Source of the DNA: Pseudoalteromonas sp. P1-9
GTDB lineage: Bacteria; Pseudomonadota; Gammaproteobacteria; Enterobacterales; Alteromonadaceae
Assembly (NCBI RefSeq): GCF_001399975.1
Contig: NZ_LKBD01000040.1
Location: 1-40,436 of the forward strand
Direction of reading: 5' to 3'
Length of the DNA stretch: 40,436 nt
Shown: piece after piece, positions 16,154 to 24,723 of the stretch
Position numbering within the stretch: the first letter of the stretch is position 1
Layout of the letters: every line of letters starts with the position of its first letter
Made by a program: the position numbers and the translations under genes
The notes under the pieces: model-generated
Told to the model about the DNA's origin: nothing
What the model saw: only the letters and a program-made list of their open reading frames with translations
Database searches by the model: none

Positions 16154-16759
16154 ATGAAAACCCCGTTTATTTTAGCGTCAAGTTCGCCGTTTAGAAAATC
16201 AATTTTAGAAAAAATTTTACCGGTATTTGAGAGCTTTTCACCTAATATTGATGAATCGTCAAAAGCCAATGAAAGCGTTGTTGAATTGGTTGAGCGATTA
16301 GCGCTTGAAAAAGCCAAAACAGCGCTTCAATTTTATCAACAAGGAGTGGTGATTGGTTCTGATCAAGTTGCGGTGTTTGAAGCGCCAGATAACACAGTGC
16401 AAATACTCGGAAAACCACATACTCGCGATAACGCAATTAAGCAACTTTCATTATTTTCAGGTAATAAAGTGCGTTTTATCACCTCGCTTGCCGTGTTTGA
16501 TATTGCAACTAATAACACCTTAGTAACGCACGACACCACCGATGTGTACTTTAAAACCTTGCGCCAAGCCCAAATTGAACAATATATAGATAAAGAACAA
16601 CCACTGAACTGCGCGGGCAGCTTTAAATCGGAGGGGTTAGGTATTGTGTTATTTGATAAGATCTTAGGTGAGGATCCCAATTCCCTTGTGGGTCTGCCTT
16701 TAATTAAGCTAACCAACCTGCTTGCACAAATTGGTATTGACCCACTGGATTTAAAATAA
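16154..16759 (+). CDS. yceF: Maf/YceF-family nucleotide pyrophosphatase
   Basis: Maf-like proteins hydrolyse nucleoside triphosphates, often modified ones, to the monophosphate and pyrophosphate; E. coli YceF prefers m7GTP. The protein has about 201 residues from the chosen ATG, beginning MKTPFILASSSPFRKS, which contains the family substrate loop SSSPFR. GSDQVAVFE, LGKPHT and the terminal CAGSFKSEGLGI...GEDPNSLVGLPL follow the YceF subgroup. An ATG four codons upstream (16142) is also possible. It is divergent from yceD, as in E. coli, and its 3' end overlaps the convergent HAD gene by 9 bp. Confidence 0.92.
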   Translation: MKTPFILASSSPFRKSILEKILPVFESFSPNIDESSKANESVVELVERLALEKAKTALQFYQQGVVIGSDQVAVFEAPDNTVQILGKPHTRDNAIKQLSLFSGNKVRFITSLAVFDIATNNTLVTHDTTDVYFKTLRQAQIEQYIDKEQPLNCAGSFKSEGLGIVLFDKILGEDPNSLVGLPLIKLTNLLAQIGIDPLDLK

Positions 16760-17389
16760 ATCGACTAGCTGCTCGAACTGGTCAATGATCGCGACTGGCG
16801 CATAAGGCTCTAATTGAGAAACCGGATGTGCGCCAAAGCTAACACCAATAGAGGCTACTTTGGCATTTTGAGCCATTGTCAAGTCCATGCTGGTATCGCC
16901 TATCATCACCGCCTTATTAGGAGCAATATTAAGTTCGCTACAAATTTCTAAAATCATTTCTGGTGAAGGTTTAGAAGCACACTCACAAGCGGTACGTGTC
17001 GCTTTAAAAAATGAACTTAGCTGAGTCTCGTGCATTAAACGGTCAAGCCCTTTGCGACTTTTGCCCGTCGCCACAGCCAATGTATAACCTTTGTTTTTTA
17101 ATGCTGTTAAACATTCAAACACATGAGGAAATAACGTCGATGGCGTATCGTCTTCTGACACATACACCTCTTTATATGATTGCGCTAACTCAAACGTGGC
17201 ACTTGGTTCATTAAAAAGCCTCTCAATTGCGACCTCTAAACTAAGACCAATAATTTGACGAATAGCATTATCACTAGGCCTTGTTAACTGGTGACGATCT
17301 GCAACAAGCTTTACCGTATTCACAATTTTTGGCACGGTATCCATTATGGTACCGTCCCAATCAAAAATGATAAGTTCTTTCGCTGTCAT
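16751..17389 (-). CDS. HAD-superfamily hydrolase, phosphoglycolate phosphatase-like
   Basis: This 212-residue HAD subfamily IA phosphatase has motif I FDWDGT with nucleophile D10 and acid D12, motif II in VATGK, motif III Lys in ACECASKPSPEM, and motif IV MIGDTSMDL. A helical cap lies between motifs I and II. The substrate is unknown; phosphoglycolate phosphatase and pyrophosphatase-type HADs look alike. Its ATG directly abuts the stop codon of rluC, so the two are cotranscribed, a common pairing in gammaproteobacteria. It overlaps maf convergently at the 3' end. Confidence 0.88.
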   Translation of the reverse strand: MTAKELIIFDWDGTIMDTVPKIVNTVKLVADRHQLTRPSDNAIRQIIGLSLEVAIERLFNEPSATFELAQSYKEVYVSEDDTPSTLFPHVFECLTALKNKGYTLAVATGKSRKGLDRLMHETQLSSFFKATRTACECASKPSPEMILEICSELNIAPNKAVMIGDTSMDLTMAQNAKVASIGVSFGAHPVSQLEPYAPVAIIDQFEQLVDLF

Positions 17390-18349
17390 CTATGCTTCTT
17401 CACGTAGTGTTTTGATGCAGTTCTTTAACTGATTATCCAATGGCGCCTCAACACGCATCGACTCTTCTGTTTTAGGGTGAATAAAGGTTAAGTCATGTGC
17501 GTGTAAAAATAGGCGATTTAAACCTTTTTTCTTCATTTCGCTATCAAACTCAGCAACACCATATTTGTCATCGCAGGCAATTGGGTGACCTTTACATTGC
17601 GTATGTACACGAATTTGATGCGTTCTACCTGTAACTGGTGATGCTTGCACTAACGTCGCGAATTGGCCAAAACGCTCTAATACACGAAAACGGGTTTGGC
17701 TCGGCTTACCTTCTGCCTCGTCTACGCGCACTACTCGCTCACCCGACTGCAAGGTATTTTTACGAAGTGGCTCAGTAACATTCTTAATTTTACTTGCCCA
17801 GCTACCTGTAACCAGTGCCCAGTAATTTTTTTCCATGGTTTTTTCACGCAGTTGTTCATGCAAACCGCGTAATACCGAACGTTTTTTAGAAACGAGTAAA
17901 CAGCCTGACGTATCGCGGTCTAGTCGATGCACTAGTTCAAGATTACGTTCATCTGGGCGAATGCTACGCAGTGCTTCGATTAAGCCATAACTTAAGCCAC
18001 TGCCACCATGAACAGCCATACCAGATGGCTTATTTAGTACCATAAGGTATTTATCTTCAAATAAAATTGCGTCTTCAAGCTTAGCAATTTTATCTAAATT
18101 TTTAGGTACAAATTCTTGCTTCTCAGCCACTTTAACTGGCGGAATACGCACCACATCACCCGCTTGAAGCTTATAAACTGGCTTAATGCGTTTTTTATTT
18201 ACGCGCACTTCGCCTTTACGCAAAATTCGGTAAATTGCACTTTTTGGCACCCCTTTTAAAGCGGTAATTAAAAAGTTATCAATTCGTTGCCCATGGTTGC
18301 CTTCATCGATGTCAACAAATCGGACCTGATTTTTTTGCTGTTCTGACAT
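17390..18349 (-). CDS. rluC: 23S rRNA pseudouridine synthase RluC
   Basis: RluC converts U955, U2504 and U2580 of 23S rRNA to pseudouridine. The 319-residue protein has an S4 RNA-binding domain (about 21-75, RIDNFLITAL and the K-rich VNKKRIKP) and a RluA-type catalytic domain with HRLDRDTSG (141-149). D144 is the catalytic aspartate and has the same number as in E. coli RluC. TGRTHQIRVH follows near 243. RluC rather than RluD is favoured by similarity and by the divergent position next to rne, as in E. coli. Confidence 0.95.
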   Translation of the reverse strand: MSEQQKNQVRFVDIDEGNHGQRIDNFLITALKGVPKSAIYRILRKGEVRVNKKRIKPVYKLQAGDVVRIPPVKVAEKQEFVPKNLDKIAKLEDAILFEDKYLMVLNKPSGMAVHGGSGLSYGLIEALRSIRPDERNLELVHRLDRDTSGCLLVSKKRSVLRGLHEQLREKTMEKNYWALVTGSWASKIKNVTEPLRKNTLQSGERVVRVDEAEGKPSQTRFRVLERFGQFATLVQASPVTGRTHQIRVHTQCKGHPIACDDKYGVAEFDSEMKKKGLNRLFLHAHDLTFIHPKTEESMRVEAPLDNQLKNCIKTLREEA

Positions 18350-18871
18350 TGCCTAATCACTGATTTGAGTAATAATTTAGTTGCGAAGCGTCCATATTTA
18401 ATGGGATAATCGCGCTTGAAATTGACCTTTTGTGAGCAAAATTCACGCTCCACGTGTCAATTTGGTGTTTTATTAGCCAAAGCTAACGATGAAACACGCT
18501 TTAAGACGCAGATCATACAGGTCTATGACAGCTTTCTAAAGCTTTTAACGATCTTAAAGCGCATGTAGCGGCCCCCTGAACCAATGAGTGTACTAGATTG
18601 TAATTCAGAAAAGCCCCATCTAACTCAGCTAATAAACGTATTTTAAAAGATAAAATACGAGATTTACGACCAAACGTCGTTCAGAATAAAATTAAATGAA
18701 TTTTTGTGCTGGGTAAGAAACAAATACCGAGCACCTGCCTAGAGTGGCAATTTAACAGAAAATCGGAGTTATACTCCCCCCAGACAGCCCAGTCGTGAGA
18801 CTGCACAAACTCGTGGGTGTCTGAACAACACTGGTTGTTAATCTCTTACTACTATTACAGAGTTTAACAAT
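18350..18871. other. rluC-rne intergenic region with long rne leader
   Basis: This 522-bp gap between the divergent rluC and rne holds no convincing ORF. It contains an inverted repeat AAATTGAC/GTCAATTT (18419-18426 and 18456-18463) and, in the last 110 bases, three hairpins before rne. I could not place the rne promoter with confidence; candidate -10 boxes such as TAAAAT (18651) lack a good -35. Confidence 0.6.
18765..18839 (+). promoter_or_regulatory. Structured rne 5' UTR, candidate autoregulatory element
   Basis: Three hairpins precede rne: GGAGT-TAT-ACTCC (18765-18776); an outer stem CAGACA (18781-18786) with TGTCTG (18818-18823) enclosing CAGTC-GTGA-GACTG (18790-18803); and AACAAC-ACTG-GTTGTT (18824-18839). 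A U-rich unpaired run leads to the ATG. In E. coli, RNase E binds hairpins in its own leader to promote decay of rne mRNA. The arrangement here is similar, but homology to that element is inferred from position and shape only. Confidence 0.55.
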
Positions 18872-21787
18872 ATGAAACGTATGCTGATCAATGCAACGCA
18901 ACAAGAAGAAATGCGCGTTGCACTGGTTGATGGACAGCGCTTATATGATCTAGATATCGAAAGCCCTGGCCATGAACAAAAAAAAGCAAATATCTATAAA
19001 GGTAAAATTACCCGCGTAGAACCATCTCTAGAAGCTGCTTTTGTCGACTACGGCGCTGAGCGTCACGGTTTCCTCCCTCTTAAAGAAATTGCCCGCAGTT
19101 ACTTCCCTGAAGGTTACACTTTCAACGGTCGCCCAAACATCAAAGATGTTGTAAAAGAAGGCCAAGAAGTAATTGTACAAGTTGATAAAGAAGAGCGCGG
19201 CCAAAAAGGTGCAGCACTGACTACCTTTATTAGCGTTGCAGGTAGCTACCTAGTATTAATGCCAAACAACCCACGTGCTGGCGGTATTTCTCGTCGTATC
19301 GAAGGTGATGAACGTACAGAGCTAAAAGAAGCGCTGTCTCGTTTAGAATTACCAAAAGGCATGGGCTTAATTGTACGTACTGCCGGCGTTGGTAAGTCTT
19401 TCGAAGAACTTGAATACGATTTACGCGCCCTGCTTGTACATTGGGATGCTATCAAAAAAGCGTCAGAAAGCGGCCCTGCACCATTTTTAATCCACCAAGA
19501 AAGCAATGTAATTTTCCGCGCTATTCGCGATTATTTACGTCGTGATATTGGCGAGATTTTAATTGATAAGCAGCGCGTATTCGATGAAGCAAAAGCACAT
19601 ATCGAACGTTTTCGCCCAGACTTCATTAACCGTGTAAAACTGTACACAGGTGATGCACCACTGTTTACCCATTATCAGATTGAAAGCCAAATTGAATCTG
19701 CATTCCAACGTGAAGTACGTTTACCGTCAGGTGGTTCAATTGTTATCGACCCAACTGAAGCGCTAACCTCAATTGATATCAACTCGTCTAAAGCAACAAA
19801 AGGCGGCGATATTGAAGAAACGGCACTAAACACTAACTTAGAAGCAGCAGATGAAATTGCGCGCCAACTTCGCTTACGTGATTTAGGTGGCCTAGTTGTT
19901 ATCGATTTCATCGATATGACACCGCCGCGTCACCAACGCGCTGTTGAGAACAAGTTAAAAGAAGCAGTAAAACCAGACCGTGCACGTGTACAAATCGGTA
20001 AGATTTCACGTTTCGGCTTACTTGAAATGTCGCGTCAGCGTCTTCGCCCATCGCTGGGTGAAGCAAGCCAAGGTACCTGCCCTCGCTGTAACGGCCAAGG
20101 CACAGTACGCTCAAACGAGTCACTTGCATTGTCGATTCTTCGTCTACTAGAAGAAGAAGCGATTAAAGACAATACGTCACAAGTAAATGCACAAGTACCG
20201 GTGCCAGTAGCAACTTACTTACTAAACGAAAAACGCAAGAGCGTGCGCCGTATTGAAAAACGCCACGGCTGTCATGTAGTGATTATTCCAAATCCACATT
20301 TGGAAACACCACACTACGAAGTATTGCGTTTAAAGAAAGATGAAACGATTGAAACGGTAAGCTTTGACCAAGTTCAAGCGCCTGAAGTAAAAACGGATGC
20401 CATTGTTCACGCTGAAAAAGCGGTTAAAGAGCAACCAGTACTACAAGGTGTTGTTGTACCAAGCGAACCAGCGCCAGTTAAAAAAGAAGTAAAAGAAGGC
20501 TTATTCACTAAGATTGCTAAGTGGTTTGGTAGCCTATTTGCTTCTGAAGAACCAGAAAAACCAGTGCAAAAACGTAGTGGTGGTCGTCGTAATAACCAAC
20601 GTGGTAACGACAACCGTCGTCGCAATCAACGCAAACCAAATAACCGTAATAAGCAAGCTGCTGGTGAGCAAAAAGAGCAACGCGAACAGCGCGATGAAAA
20701 ACGTAACTCAAAAGAGAACAACAATCGTCGCCGCCGTAACAACCGCTCAAACGCTAACAAGGTTGAGAAAGAACAAAAACCTGTTGAAGCGGAAGCAAAT
20801 CAACAACAGCCAGTTAAAGTAAAAGAGCGTCGTCAACGTCGCAATATGCGTAAAAAAGTGCGCATTGAGAAAACCAATGAAGCGTTAGAGACAAATACAG
20901 AAACGCAAGCGCCGGTTGTTGAAAATGCAGCTCCGGTTGAAAAGCAAAAGCCACAGCGTTCCAAGCCTGTAAAAGCGAAAAAGCCAGCAAAAGTGACTGA
21001 AGAAGTAAAAAACGCTGATCTTGTAGCGGCTTCAGAAACAAACGCAGACGCGCCGGTTGCAGAGCAAAAAACACATGAAGTTGCCGAGCAACAGGTTGTT
21101 GCTAACGACGTAGCCAATGAACCTGTTGAGCAAGTTAGCGAGCCAAAAGCCGCACCTGAAAGCGCTGAATCACTAAACGACGACGAAAAAGAGACGCGTA
21201 CGCGCTCTCGCCGTTCGCCTCGCCATTTACGTGCAGCTGGTCAGCGTCGTAAAAAGCCAAGCGAAACTAAGTCTGATATTGAACTTGAGACAACAGAGTC
21301 ACCAGGTTTTGTACCAGTTGCTGATCAAGCAATGGCAGAAGTAGAAGTTGACTCAGTTGCAGCAGCTGACGTTGCCGTTGAACCAACTAAAGTTGAAGAA
21401 GCACCAAAAGTTGAACAAGCGCAGCCTGAAGTCAAAGCTGACGTAGTTGAAGACGCTAACGGTGAAAACCTTGAAGCTGTCGCTCCAGTTTCAGAAGACG
21501 TTGTTGTTGAAACGCAACAAACGGAAACGACGACAGTTGAAACACCAAGTGTTGCAGCGGTTGTCGCTCAAACTGAGACAGACACAGCACCTGTAACAAA
21601 CGGTATAGCGTATCGCCATGCAAGTGCGCCAATGACAAAAGCGTCTGGTGGCGCAATGACTGAAGGTTTTGAAATGCCATCAGCAATGCCACACAGTGAA
21701 CGCCAAGTACCAAGTGCAAGCAGTATGCAACCGGGTAGCATTAACCCTGTTGGTAAAGCAAGCGCACCAATGGCAAAAACAGTTTAA
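18872..21787 (+). CDS. rne: Ribonuclease E
   Basis: RNase E is the endonuclease core of the RNA degradosome and matures rRNA and tRNA at the inner membrane. The catalytic half is almost identical to E. coli: S1 domain (about 36-125), 5'-sensor and RNase H-like parts, DNase I-like site with magnesium ligands D302 and D345, Zn-link CPRC (C403, C406) and small domain to about 500. The non-catalytic half holds an amphipathic helix GLFTKIAKWFGSLF (543-556), which matches the membrane-targeting segment, an Arg-rich RNA-binding stretch (about 567-680), a low-complexity acidic, Val/Ala/Glu-rich region (to about 900) and a C-terminal HASAPMTKA-type segment that recalls the PNPase site of E. coli. A terminator follows. 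Confidence 0.97.
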   Translation: MKRMLINATQQEEMRVALVDGQRLYDLDIESPGHEQKKANIYKGKITRVEPSLEAAFVDYGAERHGFLPLKEIARSYFPEGYTFNGRPNIKDVVKEGQEVIVQVDKEERGQKGAALTTFISVAGSYLVLMPNNPRAGGISRRIEGDERTELKEALSRLELPKGMGLIVRTAGVGKSFEELEYDLRALLVHWDAIKKASESGPAPFLIHQESNVIFRAIRDYLRRDIGEILIDKQRVFDEAKAHIERFRPDFINRVKLYTGDAPLFTHYQIESQIESAFQREVRLPSGGSIVIDPTEALTSIDINSSKATKGGDIEETALNTNLEAADEIARQLRLRDLGGLVVIDFIDMTPPRHQRAVENKLKEAVKPDRARVQIGKISRFGLLEMSRQRLRPSLGEASQGTCPRCNGQGTVRSNESLALSILRLLEEEAIKDNTSQVNAQVPVPVATYLLNEKRKSVRRIEKRHGCHVVIIPNPHLETPHYEVLRLKKDETIETVSFDQVQAPEVKTDAIVHAEKAVKEQPVLQGVVVPSEPAPVKKEVKEGLFTKIAKWFGSLFASEEPEKPVQKRSGGRRNNQRGNDNRRRNQRKPNNRNKQAAGEQKEQREQRDEKRNSKENNNRRRRNNRSNANKVEKEQKPVEAEANQQQPVKVKERRQRRNMRKKVRIEKTNEALETNTETQAPVVENAAPVEKQKPQRSKPVKAKKPAKVTEEVKNADLVAASETNADAPVAEQKTHEVAEQQVVANDVANEPVEQVSEPKAAPESAESLNDDEKETRTRSRRSPRHLRAAGQRRKKPSETKSDIELETTESPGFVPVADQAMAEVEVDSVAAADVAVEPTKVEEAPKVEQAQPEVKADVVEDANGENLEAVAPVSEDVVVETQQTETTTVETPSVAAVVAQTETDTAPVTNGIAYRHASAPMTKASGGAMTEGFEMPSAMPHSERQVPSASSMQPGSINPVGKASAPMAKTV

Positions 21788-21803
21788 TCTTAAGTTGTAA
21801 CTA

Positions 21804-21832
21804 AAAGAGCCGCAATATGCGGCTCTTTTTTT
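21804..21832 (+). terminator. rne terminator
   Basis: AAAGAGCCGC-AATAT-GCGGCTCTTT forms a 10-bp perfect stem and continues into a run of T, ending about 45 bp after the rne stop. Confidence 0.92.
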
Positions 21833-21905
21833 GTCTGAAATTTAGTGTATTAGCAATTCGTATTTTTTAATTAAGCGAATTGGAATAGCAACTCTTCAAC
21901 TAGCG

Positions 21906-22916
21906 TTAGTTTTCTTCAAAGAAACGTTCTAATTGGTCTTTCAAGTTAGGTGGAATTCCTTTTATGGTTAAGGTGTCGCTGTACTTATCATATAAAACAC
22001 GTTCACCTAAGTGCTTGCGCTCAAAACTCACACTTACACCACTGCCTTGACCTGAAAATTTCACCATAGACGTTACTGTCTTTTTATCAACCGGGAACGA
22101 TTCTTCTAAATCGTAGGCTTGCTCTTTATAAAAACTGTCGAAGCTTATTTCATCATCTTTACTTATAGTGCTTGATAACTGTGATACGTCAGCATCGCTG
22201 CCGCTAGCAACACAGTCTGAACAATAATCAAAGACTTGCTTGCGTAAGTCATCTTTTTCAGTTTTATCAAATTGTCTATTCGATAAATAGTCTTCAACCG
22301 CCGATAACATTGCTTGCGATTGCTGACGCGCATCAATCCCCTCTTCACAACCTAAGAAGTCTAAGAAGAAATCGGCCACTTTACGCCCTGCACGCCCTTT
22401 GATAAATGAAATATAACGGTTGTCTTCAAGCGCTGTTGCCATACCATTAAGATCGATACGTGCCGCTAACTGCATTTTAGCGATATCTAAATGACGCGAT
22501 GAGGTAAGATCAAGCTCTTGGTTAATCGAGTAATGCTCTTTTACATTCACTAATGCGATCATCACGTAATCGTCGGCGACAAAGCGGTAATGACAAAAAA
22601 TAAGGTAACCCGTTTCATTAAACGCGTATTTGTTTAATTCTTCTTTTAAAACCTCGGCGGCCTGCTCGGTTAAATGATAAAAATGCATTTCGCCTTGGCG
22701 ATAACTTTGAATACTCGAACTTACCACGCCATTTTTCTCAGGACTAAAACCGCAAAAGCCTTTTCCAGGCTTACCGTTGTAGGCATGGTGTAACTGCTCA
22801 ATAAACACATTAACCTTATCGTTGACTGGCATTTCATCATTGCGAAGATGAATTTCAACTGTTTCGTCTTTTTTGTCGACATAGTGAACGACGAGTCTTT
22901 CTACTTGCACTGTCAT
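21906..22916 (-). CDS. yejK: Nucleoid-associated protein YejK (NdpA)
   Basis: YejK is a 37-kDa nucleoid-associated protein reported to bind DNA and to touch topoisomerase IV and gyrase in E. coli. The 336-residue protein matches throughout, including the opening VERLVVHYVDK, the GKPGKGFCGF loop, YLIFCHYRFVADDYVMIALV and the FIKGRAGRKVADFFLDFLG core. It is divergent from yejL across 62 bp, the standard arrangement. Confidence 0.95.
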   Translation of the reverse strand: MTVQVERLVVHYVDKKDETVEIHLRNDEMPVNDKVNVFIEQLHHAYNGKPGKGFCGFSPEKNGVVSSSIQSYRQGEMHFYHLTEQAAEVLKEELNKYAFNETGYLIFCHYRFVADDYVMIALVNVKEHYSINQELDLTSSRHLDIAKMQLAARIDLNGMATALEDNRYISFIKGRAGRKVADFFLDFLGCEEGIDARQQSQAMLSAVEDYLSNRQFDKTEKDDLRKQVFDYCSDCVASGSDADVSQLSSTISKDDEISFDSFYKEQAYDLEESFPVDKKTVTSMVKFSGQGSGVSVSFERKHLGERVLYDKYSDTLTIKGIPPNLKDQLERFFEEN

Positions 22917-22978
22917 CTTTGTTTTTCGCGCCTCAAATGTTAAAATATGAGTAATTTTATAAAATTAGAACTTAATTG

Positions 22979-23191
22979 ATGCCTATCTTATCAAAATATT
23001 CAGACCAGCAAGTAGAAAATCTTGTTGATGACCTTTTAAAAACCCTTGTAGCCCACAAAGCGCCATTAGATTTAAGCCTAATGAGTCTTGGCAATACACT
23101 TTCACATATCATTAATGAAAAAGTGCCGGCAGCACAACGACAAGCCCTAATAGATAATTTTACACAAGCATTAAAAGACTCAGTAAAGTAA
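22979..23191 (+). CDS. yejL: YejL / UPF0352 (DUF1414) small protein
   Basis: This 70-residue helical protein begins MPILSKYSDQQVENLV and is a clear YejL homologue. Its function is unknown. The ATG at 22979 is used; the preceding TTG codon is not needed. It ends 4 bp before the yejM-like gene, which suggests a two-gene operon and possibly a joint role at the inner membrane. Confidence 0.93.
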   Translation: MPILSKYSDQQVENLVDDLLKTLVAHKAPLDLSLMSLGNTLSHIINEKVPAAQRQALIDNFTQALKDSVK

Positions 23192-23195
23192 CGCT

Positions 23196-24662
23196 ATGAA
23201 TTTGTCATCACAACAAGCGTTTTCGTCTAAAGCGGCAAAACTGTTGAGCTGGGGCCACTGGTTCACCTTTGCAAATATTTTATTTGCATTGATTGTGAGT
23301 AGCCTCTATTTAATTTCAGATCCAATGCCGATGACGTTTAGCGGCAAAGTATTCTTGTTGTTAAACTGGCTAGGTCACATTAGCTTTTTGACATTTTTAT
23401 GCTTTGTGCTGACAATTTTTCCGCTCAGTCTTATTTTTCCATACCCGCGGCATATTCGGGGCATGGCTGCGGTAATTGCAACCTTTACCATGTCGCTTCT
23501 GGCATTAGACGCCTATGTTTATTTTCAACTTGGCTATCATTTGTCGCCGCAGGTATTTGAACAGATTGTGTCCTTGATCAGTGATACAATTTCTACTAAT
23601 CCTAGCCTTTCGCTATTTATCGCGGGTGGCATTATTTTTGTAATTTTGTTTTTTGAACTCGTTGCCAGTAACTTCACGTGGCGACACCTCACAGAATTAA
23701 GACAAAAACCGTTTCGTCGTTATATATCTCCGGTATTTATTGTTGCCTTTGTCGCCAGTCACCTACTTCATATTTGGGCTGATGCGAATGTTAAGCTAGA
23801 TATCACCAAACAAGATAACGTTTTACCGCTTTCTTACCCAACCACAGCGAAAAGTTTATTGGCGCGTTACCAACTTGTCGATTTGGACGAGTACAAAGAA
23901 GCGCAGAATGTTAGCTTTGCCAATGAAAAAGTGACTTATGTTGCGCCAAACCAGCCGCTAACCTGTAATACAAATTCAGCTTCTGCAAAAATATTAGTTT
24001 TTGATAACCAGGCTTTATTAACTCAGTATTTAAGTGACAAAACACTTAATGCCACAGATAACTTTTATCAGCCGGCAAATAAACGTGAATCACTGTTTAA
24101 TTTGGTTTATGGCTTGCCAAGTTACTATCAAAAAGTGATTCGTGCACAGGGGATTTTGCCAGCATGGAGCAATAGCGTTAATGCATCGTTTATTAATCTT
24201 CCGCGCTTAGCGGAAGATGAGAGCGCCAAATTAACGCTTCACTATGTGAAAACACATGAAGACCTTGCAACCATTAAAAATAGCGTTGTAGATTTTGCAT
24301 TTTCTCTGGCAAACAGCGAAAAAGATGCATGGTCAAAATCAACACTTTATACCGCTGCACACATTACACCTGCAGGCATTATTACACCACAAGATGTGAT
24401 TACAACAGTGCTAGCCAACACCTTTAATTGCCAAAACGTGCAAAATACGACGTTAGGTAACAACCTGTATGATGGTAGCGATACTGGTGTGAATATTAGT
24501 GGCAATACCTTACTTATCTATAAAAAAGATAAACTGACCTTGCTTACGTCTGACGGTAAACATGAGACAGTATCAGCACAGCAAGGCTTCGCCATTGATA
24601 GCCACCTTGAAGTGCCATTTTTAGTGCAGAGCCTGAAGAAATTAAAGCAGTTTGAGCAATAG
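23196..24662 (+). CDS. yejM: YejM/LapC-like inner-membrane protein with reduced periplasmic domain
   Basis: In E. coli YejM (PbgA, LapC) senses lipopolysaccharide and restrains LapB, so it protects LpxC from FtsH. Here the 488-residue protein keeps the DUF3413 membrane part with five transmembrane segments (about 22-42, 55-81, 87-110, 137-156, 179-194) and the short basic linker after them. The periplasmic part has only about 294 residues against roughly 390 in E. coli, and the alkaline-phosphatase-like core is largely gone: the ITVDG strand is replaced by KILVFDNQ and no metal motif is visible. Landmarks such as NLVYGLPSYY and the terminal DGKHETV...LVQSLKKLKQF still align by eye. Its place after yejL confirms orthology. 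Confidence 0.85.
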   Translation: MNLSSQQAFSSKAAKLLSWGHWFTFANILFALIVSSLYLISDPMPMTFSGKVFLLLNWLGHISFLTFLCFVLTIFPLSLIFPYPRHIRGMAAVIATFTMSLLALDAYVYFQLGYHLSPQVFEQIVSLISDTISTNPSLSLFIAGGIIFVILFFELVASNFTWRHLTELRQKPFRRYISPVFIVAFVASHLLHIWADANVKLDITKQDNVLPLSYPTTAKSLLARYQLVDLDEYKEAQNVSFANEKVTYVAPNQPLTCNTNSASAKILVFDNQALLTQYLSDKTLNATDNFYQPANKRESLFNLVYGLPSYYQKVIRAQGILPAWSNSVNASFINLPRLAEDESAKLTLHYVKTHEDLATIKNSVVDFAFSLANSEKDAWSKSTLYTAAHITPAGIITPQDVITTVLANTFNCQNVQNTTLGNNLYDGSDTGVNISGNTLLIYKKDKLTLLTSDGKHETVSAQQGFAIDSHLEVPFLVQSLKKLKQFEQ

Positions 24663-24676
24663 CCATTCTCTTTCTA

Positions 24677-24717
24677 TAATCTAGTGACAAGACAGGATGT
24701 CACTAGATTATGAGGGA
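24677..24717 (+). promoter_or_regulatory. Hairpin with GGA loop before DUF4124 gene, CsrA-site-like
   Basis: TAATCTAGTGAC (24677-24688) and GTCACTAGATTA (24699-24710) form a perfect 12-bp stem with a ten-base loop AAGACAGGAT. GGA in the loop (24695-24697) is followed 20 bases later by GGA in the Shine-Dalgarno sequence GAGGGA (24712-24717). A loop GGA paired with a GGA in the ribosome-binding site is the known layout of CsrA/RsmA-repressed mRNAs. No U-run follows, so it is not a terminator. CsrA control is inference. Confidence 0.5.
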
Positions 24718-24723
24718 ATCGCA

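Noticed and set aside
18431..18447. CRP-like site in the rluC-rne gap (TGTGA...TCAC)
   Set aside because: GTGA and TCAC are seven bases apart instead of six and the outer bases do not fit, so it is not a proper CRP site.
20514..20822. Open frames opposite and alongside the Arg-rich part of rne
   Set aside because: They arise from codon repetition in the low-complexity region, have odd composition and no ribosome-binding site, and rne itself is intact.
20517..21700. Internal repeats in rne as a possible CRISPR or satellite
   Set aside because: The repetition is at the protein level (Arg-, Ala/Val/Glu-rich) and has no constant repeat and spacer pattern. No CRISPR array was found elsewhere in the window.
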